Shown piece by piece: positions 1 through 8,171 of a DNA stretch of 64,000 nucleotides. Origin of the DNA: RHKX01 sp963745755 (lineage in GTDB: Bacteria > Actinomycetota > Thermoleophilia > Solirubrobacterales > 70-9); the NCBI GenBank assembly GCA_963745755.1, contig CAVUYP010000001.1, positions 1,054,001 through 1,118,000 on the forward strand, given 5' to 3'. The notes under the pieces were generated by a model. The model was not told the origin of the DNA, made no database searches, and saw nothing but the letters and a program-made list of their open reading frames with translations. Position 1 is the first letter of the stretch; every line of letters begins with the position of its first letter. Both the position numbers and the translations under genes were made by a program.

Positions 1-1
1 G

Positions 2-733
2 ACGACGATCATGGACCTCGCCGGCGCCGACAACTTCCCCGACGACGTCCGCGAGGACATGGCCGCCTACCGGACCCGCGGCGCCTCCGTGAAGATCAAC
101 ATGGTCCTCTCCGAGGCGCCCGTCTACGAGGGACTCAGCGAGGAGGACTCCCGGCACCTGCTCACCGCCGGCGTCAACTGGTGCCCGTCGCTCGACTACC
201 TCGAGCGGGCCTGGCAGGACGCCGTCCGCGGCGTCCCATCCGAGCATCCCTACGTCGAGATGGAGGTCCCCTCCTCGATCGATCCGACGCTGACCGACGA
301 CGGCCGCTGGATCGCGACGATGTTCACCCAGTACGGCCCGACCGAGCACGAGCAGTGGCCGGAGGGCTCCCGCGAGCGCTACGCCGACACCTGCATCGCC
401 AGCATCGGCGAGTACGCGACCAACCTGCCCGGCTCGATCGTCGAGCGCGAGGTGCTGGCGCCGCCGGACCTCGAGGACATCTTCGGCCTCGTCGACGGAT
501 CGATCTTCCAGGGCGAGCAGGACATCGCCCAGATGGCGTTCATGCGCCCGACGCCGACGCTCTCCAAGTACGCGACGCCGCTGCACGGCCTCTACCTGTG
601 CGGCGCCGGCACCCACCCCGGCGGCGGCGTGATGGCCGCCTCGGGCCACAACGCCGCCCAGCGGATCCTCAAGGACCGCCGCCGCCAGGCCGGCCTGCGC
701 GGCCGCCTCGGGCGACGCCGCGCGACCGCCTGA
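2..733 (+). CDS. Phytoene-desaturase-like FAD oxidoreductase, C-terminal part (5' end outside window)
   Basis: The reading frame is open from base 2, so only the C-terminal ~243 residues are present. The end carries the FAD-contacting motif of the phytoene dehydrogenase/PYROXD2 family, LYLCGAGTHPGGGVMAASGH, followed by a conserved Asn-Ala-Ala and a basic tail. The family oxidises or isomerises isoprenoid and other lipid-like substrates using FAD bound by an N-terminal Rossmann fold that lies upstream of this window. The substrate cannot be told from this part. A leaderless-type promoter for the next gene follows directly after the stop. Confidence 0.8.
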   Translation, partial: TTIMDLAGADNFPDDVREDMAAYRTRGASVKINMVLSEAPVYEGLSEEDSRHLLTAGVNWCPSLDYLERAWQDAVRGVPSEHPYVEMEVPSSIDPTLTDDGRWIATMFTQYGPTEHEQWPEGSRERYADTCIASIGEYATNLPGSIVEREVLAPPDLEDIFGLVDGSIFQGEQDIAQMAFMRPTPTLSKYATPLHGLYLCGAGTHPGGGVMAASGHNAAQRILKDRRRQAGLRGRLGRRRATA

Positions 734-760
734 TCGGCCGGCCCGGGCGGAGCGCAGCGC

Positions 761-766
761 TACCCT
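761..766 (+). promoter_or_regulatory. -10 hexamer TACCCT, leaderless start
   Basis: TACCCT lies 6 bases before the GTG at 773, so the transcript would begin at or next to the start codon. No Shine-Dalgarno sequence is present. Confidence 0.55.
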
Positions 767-772
767 GAACGG

Positions 773-1228
773 GTGCTGCCGCTGGGGATCAGCAATGGCG
801 AGGTGATCATCATCGTCGTGCTCGTCGTCGCGCCGATCGCCGCGATCGCCTTCGCCGGCTCCGGCGCCGTCTACCGCGAGATCGGCAGGGGCACGTTCGC
901 GATGGACCACGACCAGCGGCCCACCGCCGGCGACCTCGGAGCCGCGTTGAGCAGGGCAGCCCGCGAGGCCGAGATCAGGCAGATGCTCGAGGCCAAGGCG
1001 TTCCGCCAGATCGAGCGCGGCGAGACGCCGATCGACATCGAGGCCGAGCTCGCCAGGCTGACCGCCCCGGCGACCGTCGAGCTGCGCGCCGATCCGGCCC
1101 TGGTCGCCGAGATCCGGCAGCTCGTCGTCGCCCGCAACGAGCGCCGGGCGCGGCAGGGCAAGGACCCGCTCGACGTCGACGCCGAGATCGCCCGCCAGCT
1201 CCGCGACCTCGAGGGCCTCGGCCAGTAG
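773..1228 (+). CDS. Small membrane-anchored protein of unknown function
   Basis: 151 residues from a GTG start. Residues ~8-30 form one hydrophobic segment (EVIIIVVLVVAPIAAIAFAG), which anchors a soluble C-terminal part of ~115 residues on one side of the membrane. The soluble part is rich in Glu, Arg and Ala and likely helical, with two similar segments built around 'DIEAELARL' and 'DVDAEIARQL', which suggests an internal duplication. I do not recognise the family. The start is fixed by the leaderless promoter hexamer 6 bases upstream. Confidence 0.7.
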   Translation: MLPLGISNGEVIIIVVLVVAPIAAIAFAGSGAVYREIGRGTFAMDHDQRPTAGDLGAALSRAAREAEIRQMLEAKAFRQIERGETPIDIEAELARLTAPATVELRADPALVAEIRQLVVARNERRARQGKDPLDVDAEIARQLRDLEGLGQ

Positions 1229-1265
1229 CCGGCACCGGGCGAGTCGCGCGGCCGTCGATTCAGGG

Positions 1266-1271
1266 TATAAA
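1266..1271 (+). promoter_or_regulatory. -10 hexamer TATAAA, leaderless start
   Basis: TATAAA sits 7 bases before the ATG at 1279, with no Shine-Dalgarno site. Confidence 0.5.
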
Positions 1272-1278
1272 CCGCGCG

Positions 1279-1617
1279 ATGGCCGACGTCGGCGACATCT
1301 ACGAGCTCGACCAGCTCGCCGTCCAGCCCGGCACCTACGTGAACCCGCAGACCGAGGTCGTGATCATCGTCGAGGACTCGGCGGCGGTCGATCAGGAGGT
1401 CTTCGAGGAGGAGGGAACCGAGGGCACCGAGTGGGTCCGCGTCTCCGACGAGGTCCCGGTCGACGAGACGCTGCTCGAGGAAGCGCTCGAGGAGTTCCAG
1501 AGCAGCCGCCATCCGGTCGCTGCATCGCAGGCCTCGAGCATCGCCGTCGACGACGCCCTCGACGAGGACGACGATCCCGTCCTCGAGCCCGATCCCGACG
1601 TCGAGGACGAGGACTGA
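1279..1617 (+). CDS. Acidic hypothetical protein
   Basis: 112 residues, strongly acidic, with a C-terminal run rich in Asp and Glu. The first ~45 residues (DIYELDQLAVQPGTYVNPQT) look like a small folded module; the rest is likely disordered. No known family recognised. Its stop codon lies 2 bases before the ATG of the bcp gene, so the two are probably co-transcribed, and it may be a partner or regulator of that peroxiredoxin. That link rests on position only. Confidence 0.65.
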   Translation: MADVGDIYELDQLAVQPGTYVNPQTEVVIIVEDSAAVDQEVFEEEGTEGTEWVRVSDEVPVDETLLEEALEEFQSSRHPVAASQASSIAVDDALDEDDDPVLEPDPDVEDED

Positions 1618-1619
1618 AG

Positions 1620-2093
1620 ATGGCGATGCCCGAGGCCGGCGCCGAGGCGCCGCGGTTCGAGCTGTCCGATCAGTCCGGCGCGACGGTCTCGCTGGCCGAT
1701 CTCCGCGGCGGCTGGGTCGTCCTCTACTTCTACCCGCGCGCCGACACGCCCGGCTGCACGACCCAGGCCTGCAGCGTCCGCGACCGCTCCTCCGAATACG
1801 CCGACCGCGGCGCCCGAGTCCTCGGCGTCTCGCCCGACGAGGTCGCGGCGATCGCCAAGTTCGACGACAAGTACGACCTCGGCTTCACCCTCCTCGCCGA
1901 CCCCGATCACTCCGTCGCCGAGGCCTACGGCGCCTGGGTCGAAAAGAGCATGTACGGGAAGAAGTACATGGGCGTACAGCGCTCTACCTTCCTGATCGAT
2001 CCCGACGGCAGGATCGCCAGGGTCTTCCCGAAGGTCCAGCCGAAGCGGCACGACGACCTCGTGCTCGGCGCCCTCGCCGAGCTCGGCGCCTAG
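1620..2093 (+). CDS. bcp: Thioredoxin-dependent peroxiredoxin, Bcp/PrxQ type
   Basis: 157 residues, the usual Bcp length. The peroxidatic motif DTPGCTTQAC places the peroxidatic cysteine at residue 46 and a resolving cysteine at 51, the Cys-X4-Cys spacing of atypical two-cysteine PrxQ enzymes. It reduces hydrogen peroxide and organic hydroperoxides in the cytoplasm using thioredoxin. The thioredoxin-fold core continues to 'STFLIDPDG' near residue 120. The ATG at 1620 lies 2 bases after the preceding stop; a second ATG two codons later is possible. Confidence 0.92.
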   Translation: MAMPEAGAEAPRFELSDQSGATVSLADLRGGWVVLYFYPRADTPGCTTQACSVRDRSSEYADRGARVLGVSPDEVAAIAKFDDKYDLGFTLLADPDHSVAEAYGAWVEKSMYGKKYMGVQRSTFLIDPDGRIARVFPKVQPKRHDDLVLGALAELGA

Positions 2094-2107
2094 GCGCCGG
2101 CGCCCGC

Positions 2108-3106
2108 CTAGCTGCTCGCCAGAACGTAGGCCAGGAACGACCCGAACAGGGTCGCCCAGCAGACGACCGGCAGCAGCTCGAAGCGGCCGCGGGTGCGAAG
2201 GGTGATGTAGGCGAGCGCGCCGCCGGCGAGGCCGAGCGAGGCCGAGACGACGGCGTAGCGGTCGAGCTCCCAGGCGGTCAGCGCCAGGCCGAAGGCGATC
2301 GGGATCGTCGACTGGAAGACCATCGCCCCGGTGATGTTGCCGAGGGCGAGGCTGTCCTTGCCCTCGCGGGTCCAGAAGAAGCTGTTGATCTTCTCGGGCA
2401 GCTCGGTGGCGAGCGGCGCGAGGATCAGCGACAGCACCAGCGCCTCGACGCCGATCGACTCGGCGACGTGGATCATCTCCTCGACGAACAGGTGGGCGCC
2501 GCCGACGATCGCGCCGAGCCCGACCGCAAGCTGCAGCGCGATCAGCCGCGTCGGCGGCTGCTCGCCGTCGCTGCGGTCCATGTAGAGCCGGCCGATCGTC
2601 TCCATCTCCTGGACGTCGCCGCCGGACCGCAGCGTCGCCCGCACGTAGAGCACGTAGGCGACGAAGAAGACGACCGCAAGCGGGACGTGGAGGGGATCGG
2701 GGAGCACCAGCCCGGCGAGCAGCCCGGCGGCGAAGAAGGCCAGGAAGAAGACGAGGTCGCGGTCGAGGGTCTCGATGTCGGCCTTCAGCGCCAGGCCCTG
2801 CCGGCGGCGCCGCTGGAAGACGAACGCCGAGGTCCCGACCAGGGCCATCGCCAGCGTCGCGAGCAGGAACGGAGCGCCGATGATCGCGCCGATGGCGACG
2901 TCCTCGGATCCCTTGGACCCGCCGATGATCGCGACGATCGGGATCAGCGTCTCCGGCATCGCCGTGCCGACCGCGGCGAGGATGCTGCCGGTCGCCCCCT
3001 GACCGATCTCGAGGCGGTGACCGAGCCACTCGACGGCGTTCGTGAAGACGAGCGCGCCGGCGAGGATCACCGCGAAGCTGACGGCGAGGAGGAATGCGGC
3101 GCCCAT
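2108..3106 (-). CDS. Sodium/calcium exchanger-family membrane protein (CaCA superfamily)
   Basis: 332 residues with about ten hydrophobic segments. The two alpha-repeats of the CaCA superfamily are visible: GTAMPETLIPIVAIIGG near residue 47 and LATELPEKINSFF near 238. Their acidic residues line the ion path in known exchangers. It would move calcium or a similar divalent cation against sodium or protons across the cytoplasmic membrane. It begins 7 bases after the stop of a second exchanger on the same strand, so this is a three-gene operon of lipoprotein, CAX-type and CaCA-type exchangers. Confidence 0.85.
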   Translation of the reverse strand: MGAAFLLAVSFAVILAGALVFTNAVEWLGHRLEIGQGATGSILAAVGTAMPETLIPIVAIIGGSKGSEDVAIGAIIGAPFLLATLAMALVGTSAFVFQRRRRQGLALKADIETLDRDLVFFLAFFAAGLLAGLVLPDPLHVPLAVVFFVAYVLYVRATLRSGGDVQEMETIGRLYMDRSDGEQPPTRLIALQLAVGLGAIVGGAHLFVEEMIHVAESIGVEALVLSLILAPLATELPEKINSFFWTREGKDSLALGNITGAMVFQSTIPIAFGLALTAWELDRYAVVSASLGLAGGALAYITLRTRGRFELLPVVCWATLFGSFLAYVLASS

Positions 3107-3113
3107 CGGCAGC

Positions 3114-4308
3114 TCAGGCCACGAAGAAGGCGATCGCGAACACCGCGTAGACGGCGAGCAGCTGGACGCCCTCGAACCAGGTCGACTCCCCCTCCGAGGC
3201 GACGGCGTTGGCGATCAGCGCGGCGAGCAGGATCGCGCCGAGCTCGAAGCCGTTGAAGACGAGCGGCATCGGGCTCGGGCCGAGCAGGAACGACGCGAAG
3301 ACCAGCACCGGGGCGACGAACAGCGCCACCTGGGCACTCGAACCGATCGCGATGTTGACGGCGAGGTCCATCTTGCCCTTGAAGGCGACCAGCACCGCCA
3401 CCCAGTGCTCGGCGGCGTTGCCGACGATCGCGACGACGATCGCGCCGATGAAGAACTCGCTGAGCCCGATCGACTGCGACGCCTCGGTGATCGAGCCGAC
3501 GAGGACCTCCGACATCACCGCGACCGCGACGCCGGCGATCGCGAGCGCCGTCACCGATCTCCGGACCGACCAGCCCCAGGTGTCGTCGACCGGCTCGCCG
3601 GCCGGCTCCGCGCCGGCTCCGGCGGAGGGTCCCGCCCGCGGGCCGTCGGGGACCCGCGCCTGCGGGTTGAAGATGTCGCTGTGGGTCTTCAGCGAGAAGA
3701 ACAGGCCGGCGACGTAACAGAGGATCAGCACCCCGCTGACCGCCAGCGACAGCAGCTCGATCGTCGAGCCGTAGTCGACGAGCTCGGGGCCGACCGAGGG
3801 CAGCCCGCGGCCCTCGACGAGCTCGAAGATGGCCGGCATCAGCAGCGCCGCGGCAGCCAGGAACAGCATCGTCGACTGAGTCGAGGCGGCGGTACGGTCG
3901 AACTTCTGGACCTGGCCGGGGCGGCCGATCCCGCCGGAGACCATTGCGGCGCCGAGGACGAGCAGCACGTTGCCGATGATCGAGCCGATGATCGACGCCT
4001 TGACGACCTCCTGGAGCCCCGCCCCGAGCGCGAACAGGGCGATGATCAGCTCCGGCGCGTTGCCGAAGGTCACGTTGAGCAGCCCGCCGATCCCCGGCCC
4101 GGAGCGCTCGGCGAGCTCCTCGGTCGCGCGGCCCATCAGCGCCGCCGTCGGGATGATCCCGATCGCGGCGGTGAAGAAGATGACGCCGGCCGAGGCGCCG
4201 AAGACGATCGACGGCGATCGCCAGCGGGATGAACGGGACGAGCAGGTAGGGCCACCCGTCGGGACCGGTCAGGAAGTCCCTGTCGAGCGCCGGTCCGGGG
4301 CGGCTCAT
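3114..4308 (-). CDS. Calcium/proton antiporter (CAX/ChaA family), with a frame break
   Basis: About 397 residues after correction. It carries the CAX signatures LMGRATEELAERSG and GNAPELIIA in the first half and FFIGAIVVAIVGNAAEHW in the second, each with the acidic residue of the cation site, plus an acidic loop between the halves. It exchanges Ca2+ for H+ at the membrane. The ATG at 4308 overlaps the upstream lipoprotein stop (ATGA), implying translational coupling. As read, one extra base near 4209 breaks the frame; removing it restores the family's normal spacing between 'PLAIAV' and 'GIIPTAAL'. A sequence error is likely. Confidence 0.82.
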
Positions 4309-5331
4309 CCGCCGAGCAGGCTCGCGCAATCTTCGACGGCGGCCGAGCTCTTCGCCTTCGCGACGCAGTCGTAGTACTTCTGCGCGGAGCCCGATGCCTG
4401 CGGCGCGGTCGCCGCGCCGCCCGACCCGCCGCCGAGACCGAGGGCGGCGGCACCGCCGGGAATCTGGTTGAGCAGGTCGTCGAACGGCTTCGCGCCGGCG
4501 GGAGCCTCGATCGACTGCGCCGCGCCGGGGTCGGCGATCGCGATCGACAGCGTCACGGTGACCTCGCCGGAGCCGCCGCGGGGATCGGCCAGCGTCAGGC
4601 CGACGTCGAGCTTGCGCAGCGAGTCGTCGTCGCTGGCGGCGTAGACGTCGATCGTCGCGTCGGTGACGGTGTCCTCGAGACCCTTCAGCGCCGCCGGGTC
4701 GAGAACGTCGGCCTGGCCTGTCTGCTGGGCGGCGTCGTTGAGATCGGCGACGAGCTTCGGGACGTCGGCGGAGCCGGAGACGTGGACGACCTCGGTGCCG
4801 TCGAGGTCCTCGGTGCCCTCGTTGGTCAGGTCGGTGACCCAGCTCTGCGGATCGATCCCGAACTGCTGCAACGAGCCCTGGTCTCCCTGGCTGTCCTGCT
4901 GAGCGGCCGACTTCTCGTAGGCGGTCTTGACGGCCTGAAACGTCGCGTCGCCGAGCTGGTAGTCGTTGCCGGCGAAGCCGACATAGGCGCCGTCGCCGGT
5001 GATCGTCAGGCCGCCGTCGAAGTCGAACTTCGACTGGCCGGAATCGATCGAGGCGGTCACGGCGAAGTCGACCGAGGGCAGCTTGGCCGCTGCCGTTCGA
5101 CTGAAACGGCCCCTTGATCTCGGCAGCGAGGTCGCCCTTCTGGCCGCCCGAGGAGGTCACGTCGAGGCTGATGTCGAGGACGCCGCTGTCGGCGCCCTGG
5201 CCACCGCCGAGCGCCTTGTCGAGGACCTCCTGCGGATCGGCGTCGGAGCCGCCGCCACCGCATCCGGGCAGCGCCACGACCGCCGCCAGGACGACGATCA
5301 AGAGCAGCGCAAGTGTCGTTCTCGCTCGCAA
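4305..5331 (-). CDS. Secreted lipoprotein, possibly LppX/LprG-like, with a frame break
   Basis: About 341 residues after correction. The TTG start at 5331 gives a classic lipoprotein signal: a positive start, a hydrophobic stretch and the lipobox LPGC. The mature part has a beta-rich fold with repeated short strands such as 'SGVLDISLDVTSS' and 'GDGAYVGFAGNDYQL', like the LppX/LprAFG lipid-carrier family, though this match is by eye. Two cysteines near the C-terminus (YDC, EDC) may form a disulfide. One extra base at 5085-5086 shifts the frame; without it the join reads 'SNGSGKLPSVDF'. The gene overlaps the CAX gene by 4 bases. Confidence 0.65.
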
Positions 5332-5372
5332 CGAATCGATTGCCCGTCCCGCTTGATCGGGCGCGCTCAGAG

Positions 5373-5378
5373 TACCCT
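5373..5378 (+). promoter_or_regulatory. -10 hexamer TACCCT, leaderless start
   Basis: TACCCT lies 6 bases before the GTG at 5385, the same arrangement as at 761-773. This decides the start of the ArsA-type gene. Confidence 0.55.
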
Positions 5379-5384
5379 GGATCG

Positions 5385-6686
5385 GTGCCGATCGCCGCCG
5401 AGAGCGCGCCGGCTCCTCCCGCGGACGATCCTCTACACGGGCAAGGGAGGCGTCGGCAAAACCAGCGTCGCCGCAGCGACGGCCCGTCGCTGTGCCGCCG
5501 ACGGGCTGCGGACGATCGTCCTCTCCACCGACCCCGCCCACAGCCTCGGCGATTCGCTCGAGCAGCAGCTCGGCCCGCATCCGCGCGAGATCTCGCCGCT
5601 GCTCTGGGCGCAGCAGATCGAGGCGCAGGCGGAGATGGAGTCGAACTGGGCGGCGGTCCGCGACTGGCTCGGCAGGATCCTCGCCGACCGCGGCGTGCTC
5701 GGCGTCGCCGCCGAGGAGCTCACCGTCCCGCCGGGCATGGACGAGCTGTTCAGCCTGCTGCAGATCCGCGCCCACCACGCCGGCGGCGACTACGACGTGA
5801 TCGTCGTCGACTGCGCGCCGACCGGCGAGACGCTGCGGCTGCTCTCGTTCCCCGACGTCGCCCGCTGGTGGCTCGACAAGGTGCTGCCCTGGGAGCGCCG
5901 CCTGGTCTCGGCGGCGCGGCCGTTCGCGAAGACCTTCCTCGACGTGCCGCTGCCCGGCGACGACGTCTTCGCCGACGTCCAGCGGCTCGTCGGCAACCTG
6001 ATCGCGATGAACGAGATCCTCCGCGACCGCGAGCACACCTCGATCCGGCTCGTCATGAACCCCGACCGGATGGTGATCCGCGAGGCGCAGCGAACCTTCA
6101 CCTACCTCAACCTCTACGGCTACCTGACCGACGCCGTGGTCGTCAACCGCGTCTTCCCGGAGGAGGTCTCCGACTCCTACTTCGGCGCCTGGCGCGACCG
6201 CCAGCGCGAGCAGATCGAGGCGGTTCGCGAGGGCTTCGCCCCGGTCCCGATGCTGCAGCGCGCGCTACTTCCCCGCCGAGGTCGATCGGCGCGGAGATGC
6301 TCGACCGGCTCGGCGCTGAGCTGTTCGCCGGCGACCGGCCGGAGCGGATCATGCACGCCGAGCTCGCCCAGCGGATCAGCTCCGAGAACGGCCGCACCGT
6401 GCTCTCGATCCCGGTCCCGTTCGCCGACCGCTCCGAGCTCGACCTCAGCAAGGTCGGCCAGGAGCTGATCGTCCGCGCCGGGCGCGAGAAGCGGACTATC
6501 ATCCTGCCGACCGCGCTGGCCCGGCTCCGTCCGGCCGGCGCCCGGCTCGAGGCCGGCACGCTCGAGGTGAGCTTCGAAGATGACCGCCCCCGACGAGCAG
6601 AGCAGCCCGCCCCCGCGGACGAGCGGCGGGACCGAGATCCCGTTCCGGGATCCACCCCCTCCGGGCGCGACCGGCAGCGGGCCTGA
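5385..6686 (+). CDS. ArsA/GET3-type ATPase, three frame breaks
   Basis: Deviant Walker A motif GKGGVGKTS, switch region STDPAHSLGD, and 'DCAPTGETLRLLSFP' identify the ArsA/Get3 P-loop ATPase family. Members bind ATP as dimers and either energise anion efflux or chaperone tail-anchored proteins; in actinobacteria without arsenic genes the role is usually unknown. The start chosen is GTG 5385 behind a leaderless promoter. Three single extra bases (within 5418-5420, 6259-6264, and at 6284) break the frame. Removing them joins 'SAPAPPRTILYTGK' and 'MLQRRYFPAEVIGAEM'. As read, the C-terminus overlaps the next gene by 107 bases; the family normally ends near 'LEVSFE', so a further error is possible. 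Confidence 0.78.
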   Translation: MPIAAESAPAPPADDPLHGQGRRRQNQRRRSDGPSLCRRRAADDRPLHRPRPQPRRFARAAARPASARDLAAALGAADRGAGGDGVELGGGPRLARQDPRRPRRARRRRRGAHRPAGHGRAVQPAADPRPPRRRRLRRDRRRLRADRRDAAAALVPRRRPLVARQGAALGAPPGLGGAAVREDLPRRAAARRRRLRRRPAARRQPDRDERDPPRPRAHLDPARHEPRPDGDPRGAANLHLPQPLRLPDRRRGRQPRLPGGGLRLLLRRLARPPARADRGGSRGLRPGPDAAARATSPPRSIGAEMLDRLGAELFAGDRPERIMHAELAQRISSENGRTVLSIPVPFADRSELDLSKVGQELIVRAGREKRTIILPTALARLRPAGARLEAGTLEVSFEDDRPRRAEQPAPADERRDRDPVPGSTPSGRDRQRA

Positions 6687-6930
6687 CCCGGCAACCGGGG
6701 CCGACTGGACGGCGACCCATCCGGCCGACTCCCGCTGCCTCGAGCTCTGCCCGATCTGCCGCGGCGCCGAGATCCTCCGCGGCGCCGCCGGGCCGGAGCT
6801 GCGCGGGCAGCTCGACGACGTCGGCCGCGAGGCGCTGCTGACGCTGCGCTCGCTCGTCGACCACTACCTCGAGCGGCTCGACCAGCGGCCCGGCGGCGAC
6901 GGCCGGGTCGAGCACATCCCGATCGACTGA
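6580..6930 (+). CDS. Small protein with a Cys-X3-Cys-Pro-X-Cys motif, partner of the ArsA-type ATPase
   Basis: 116 residues. A Pro-rich, probably disordered N-terminal half (~45 residues) is followed by CLELCPICRG, a likely zinc-binding knuckle, and a helical segment (QLDDVGREALLTLRSLVD). The ATG overlaps the end region of the ArsA-type ATPase frame, so the two are one operon. Pairing of a small cysteine-containing protein with this ATPase is familiar from other actinobacteria; its role is not known to me. A cofactor or membrane-protein targeting partner of the ATPase is inference. Confidence 0.7.
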   Translation: MTAPDEQSSPPPRTSGGTEIPFRDPPPPGATGSGPDPATGADWTATHPADSRCLELCPICRGAEILRGAAGPELRGQLDDVGREALLTLRSLVDHYLERLDQRPGGDGRVEHIPID

Positions 6931-6939
6931 CGGCGGCCG

Positions 6940-7355
6940 TCAGCCCTCGCCGGCGCTGAGCAGCTCGGCGAGCAGCTTGCGGTCGTGCTCGTAGTCGAGC
7001 CGAGCGGCCGCCGCGGCCGGCGGCAGCCACTCGAGCACGTCGACCTCCTCGTTCGGCTCGAACTCGCCGTCGCGCGGCTGACATCACCCAGTAGCGGACC
7101 AGCTTCAGCCGGCCCTTGCGGTCGTGGTAGCTGACCGGCGACAGCTCGTCGCCGAGCTCGCAGCGCATCCCGGTCTCCTCCTCGACCTCGCGGAGAGCGC
7201 CCGCCTCGAAGCTCTCGCCGGGCTCGAGCTTGCCCTTCGGCAGCGACCAGTCGTCGTAACGGGGCCGGTGGACGACGACGACCTCGATCCCGCCGGCGCG
7301 CGGCGCGGACGACGACGCCGCCACCCGCCCGCACCTGCTCGCCGGATCGTTTCAT
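6940..7355 (-). CDS. NUDIX hydrolase, two frame breaks
   Basis: About 137 residues after correction. The complete Nudix box is present (GKLEPGESFEAGALREVE followed by EETG), which binds Mg2+ and hydrolyses a nucleoside diphosphate linked to another group. The surrounding HRPRYDDWSLPKG and DEVxxxxWLP-like C-terminus resemble the actinobacterial MutT/Ap4A-type subgroup that cleans up damaged or signalling nucleotides. Two extra bases, near 7294 and at 7081, break the frame; corrected joins read 'GGIEVVVVHRPR' and 'YWVMQPRDGEFEPNEEVD'. Divergent from the ABC transporter genes, with a 41-base gap. Confidence 0.8.
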
Positions 7356-7384
7356 CGGGCCGCAGCCTAATTGCTGCACGGCCA

Positions 7385-7390
7385 TAGACT
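7385..7390 (+). promoter_or_regulatory. -10 hexamer TAGACT, leaderless start
   Basis: TAGACT ends 6 bases before the GTG at 7397. Confidence 0.55.
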
Positions 7391-7396
7391 CGGGCC

Positions 7397-8125
7397 GTGA
7401 GCATCTCCGCCGACGTCGGCACCGAACTCGCGGTCCGCCTCGAGGGCGTCACGAAGACGTACGGAAAGGGCGAGCTGGCGATCGCCGCCCTCGCCGACGT
7501 CGACCTCGAGATCGATGCCGAGGAGTTCGTCGTGCTGCTCGGGCCGAGCGGGTCGGGAAAGACGACGCTGCTCAACGTCGTCGGCGGGATCGAGCCGGCG
7601 ACGTCGGGGTCGATCGTCGTCGGCGGTCGCGACGTCGGCGCCCTCGACGAGGAGGGCCGGACGCGGTTCCGCCGCGAGACCGTCGGCTTCATCTTCCAGT
7701 TCTTCAACCTGATCCCGACCCTGACCGCGCTCGAGAACGTGCAGCTGATCGCCGAGCTCGCCGGCGCCGAGGGACGCGCCGAGGAGATGCTCGACCGGGT
7801 CGGGCTCGGCGATCGCTTCGATCACTTCCCCGCCCAGCTCTCCGGCGGCGAGCAGCAGCGCGTCGCGGTCGCCCGGGCGCTGGCCGGCGGACCGCGGATC
7901 CTGCTCGGCGACGAGCCGACCGGCGCCCTCGACCTCGAGACCGGCCGGGTCGTGCTGGCGCTGCTCCACGCCGTCAGCCGCGAGCTCGACCAGACGGTGC
8001 TGCTGGTCACCCACAACGCCGCGATCGCGCGGATGGCCGACCGGGTGCTGCGGATGCGCGACGGCAGGATCGTCGCCGACGACCGCAACCCGGAGCCGCT
8101 GGAGGCTGAACAGCTCGAGTGGTGA
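7397..8125 (+). CDS. ABC transporter ATP-binding protein, LolD/MacB type
   Basis: 242 residues, complete. Walker A GPSGSGKTTLLNVVGG, a Q-loop, the ABC signature LSGGEQQRVAVARAL, Walker B ILLGDEPTGALD and the switch histidine in LLVTHN are all present. It powers the permease encoded 46 bases downstream; ATPases of this subtype pair with FtsX-like permeases that extract lipoproteins, export peptides or drive cell-wall events rather than importing solutes. GTG start behind a leaderless promoter. Confidence 0.92.
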   Translation: MSISADVGTELAVRLEGVTKTYGKGELAIAALADVDLEIDAEEFVVLLGPSGSGKTTLLNVVGGIEPATSGSIVVGGRDVGALDEEGRTRFRRETVGFIFQFFNLIPTLTALENVQLIAELAGAEGRAEEMLDRVGLGDRFDHFPAQLSGGEQQRVAVARALAGGPRILLGDEPTGALDLETGRVVLALLHAVSRELDQTVLLVTHNAAIARMADRVLRMRDGRIVADDRNPEPLEAEQLEW

Positions 8126-8171
8126 GCGGGCCGCCGTCCATCCGCCGACGCCACCGCGGGGCGGTGACCCG

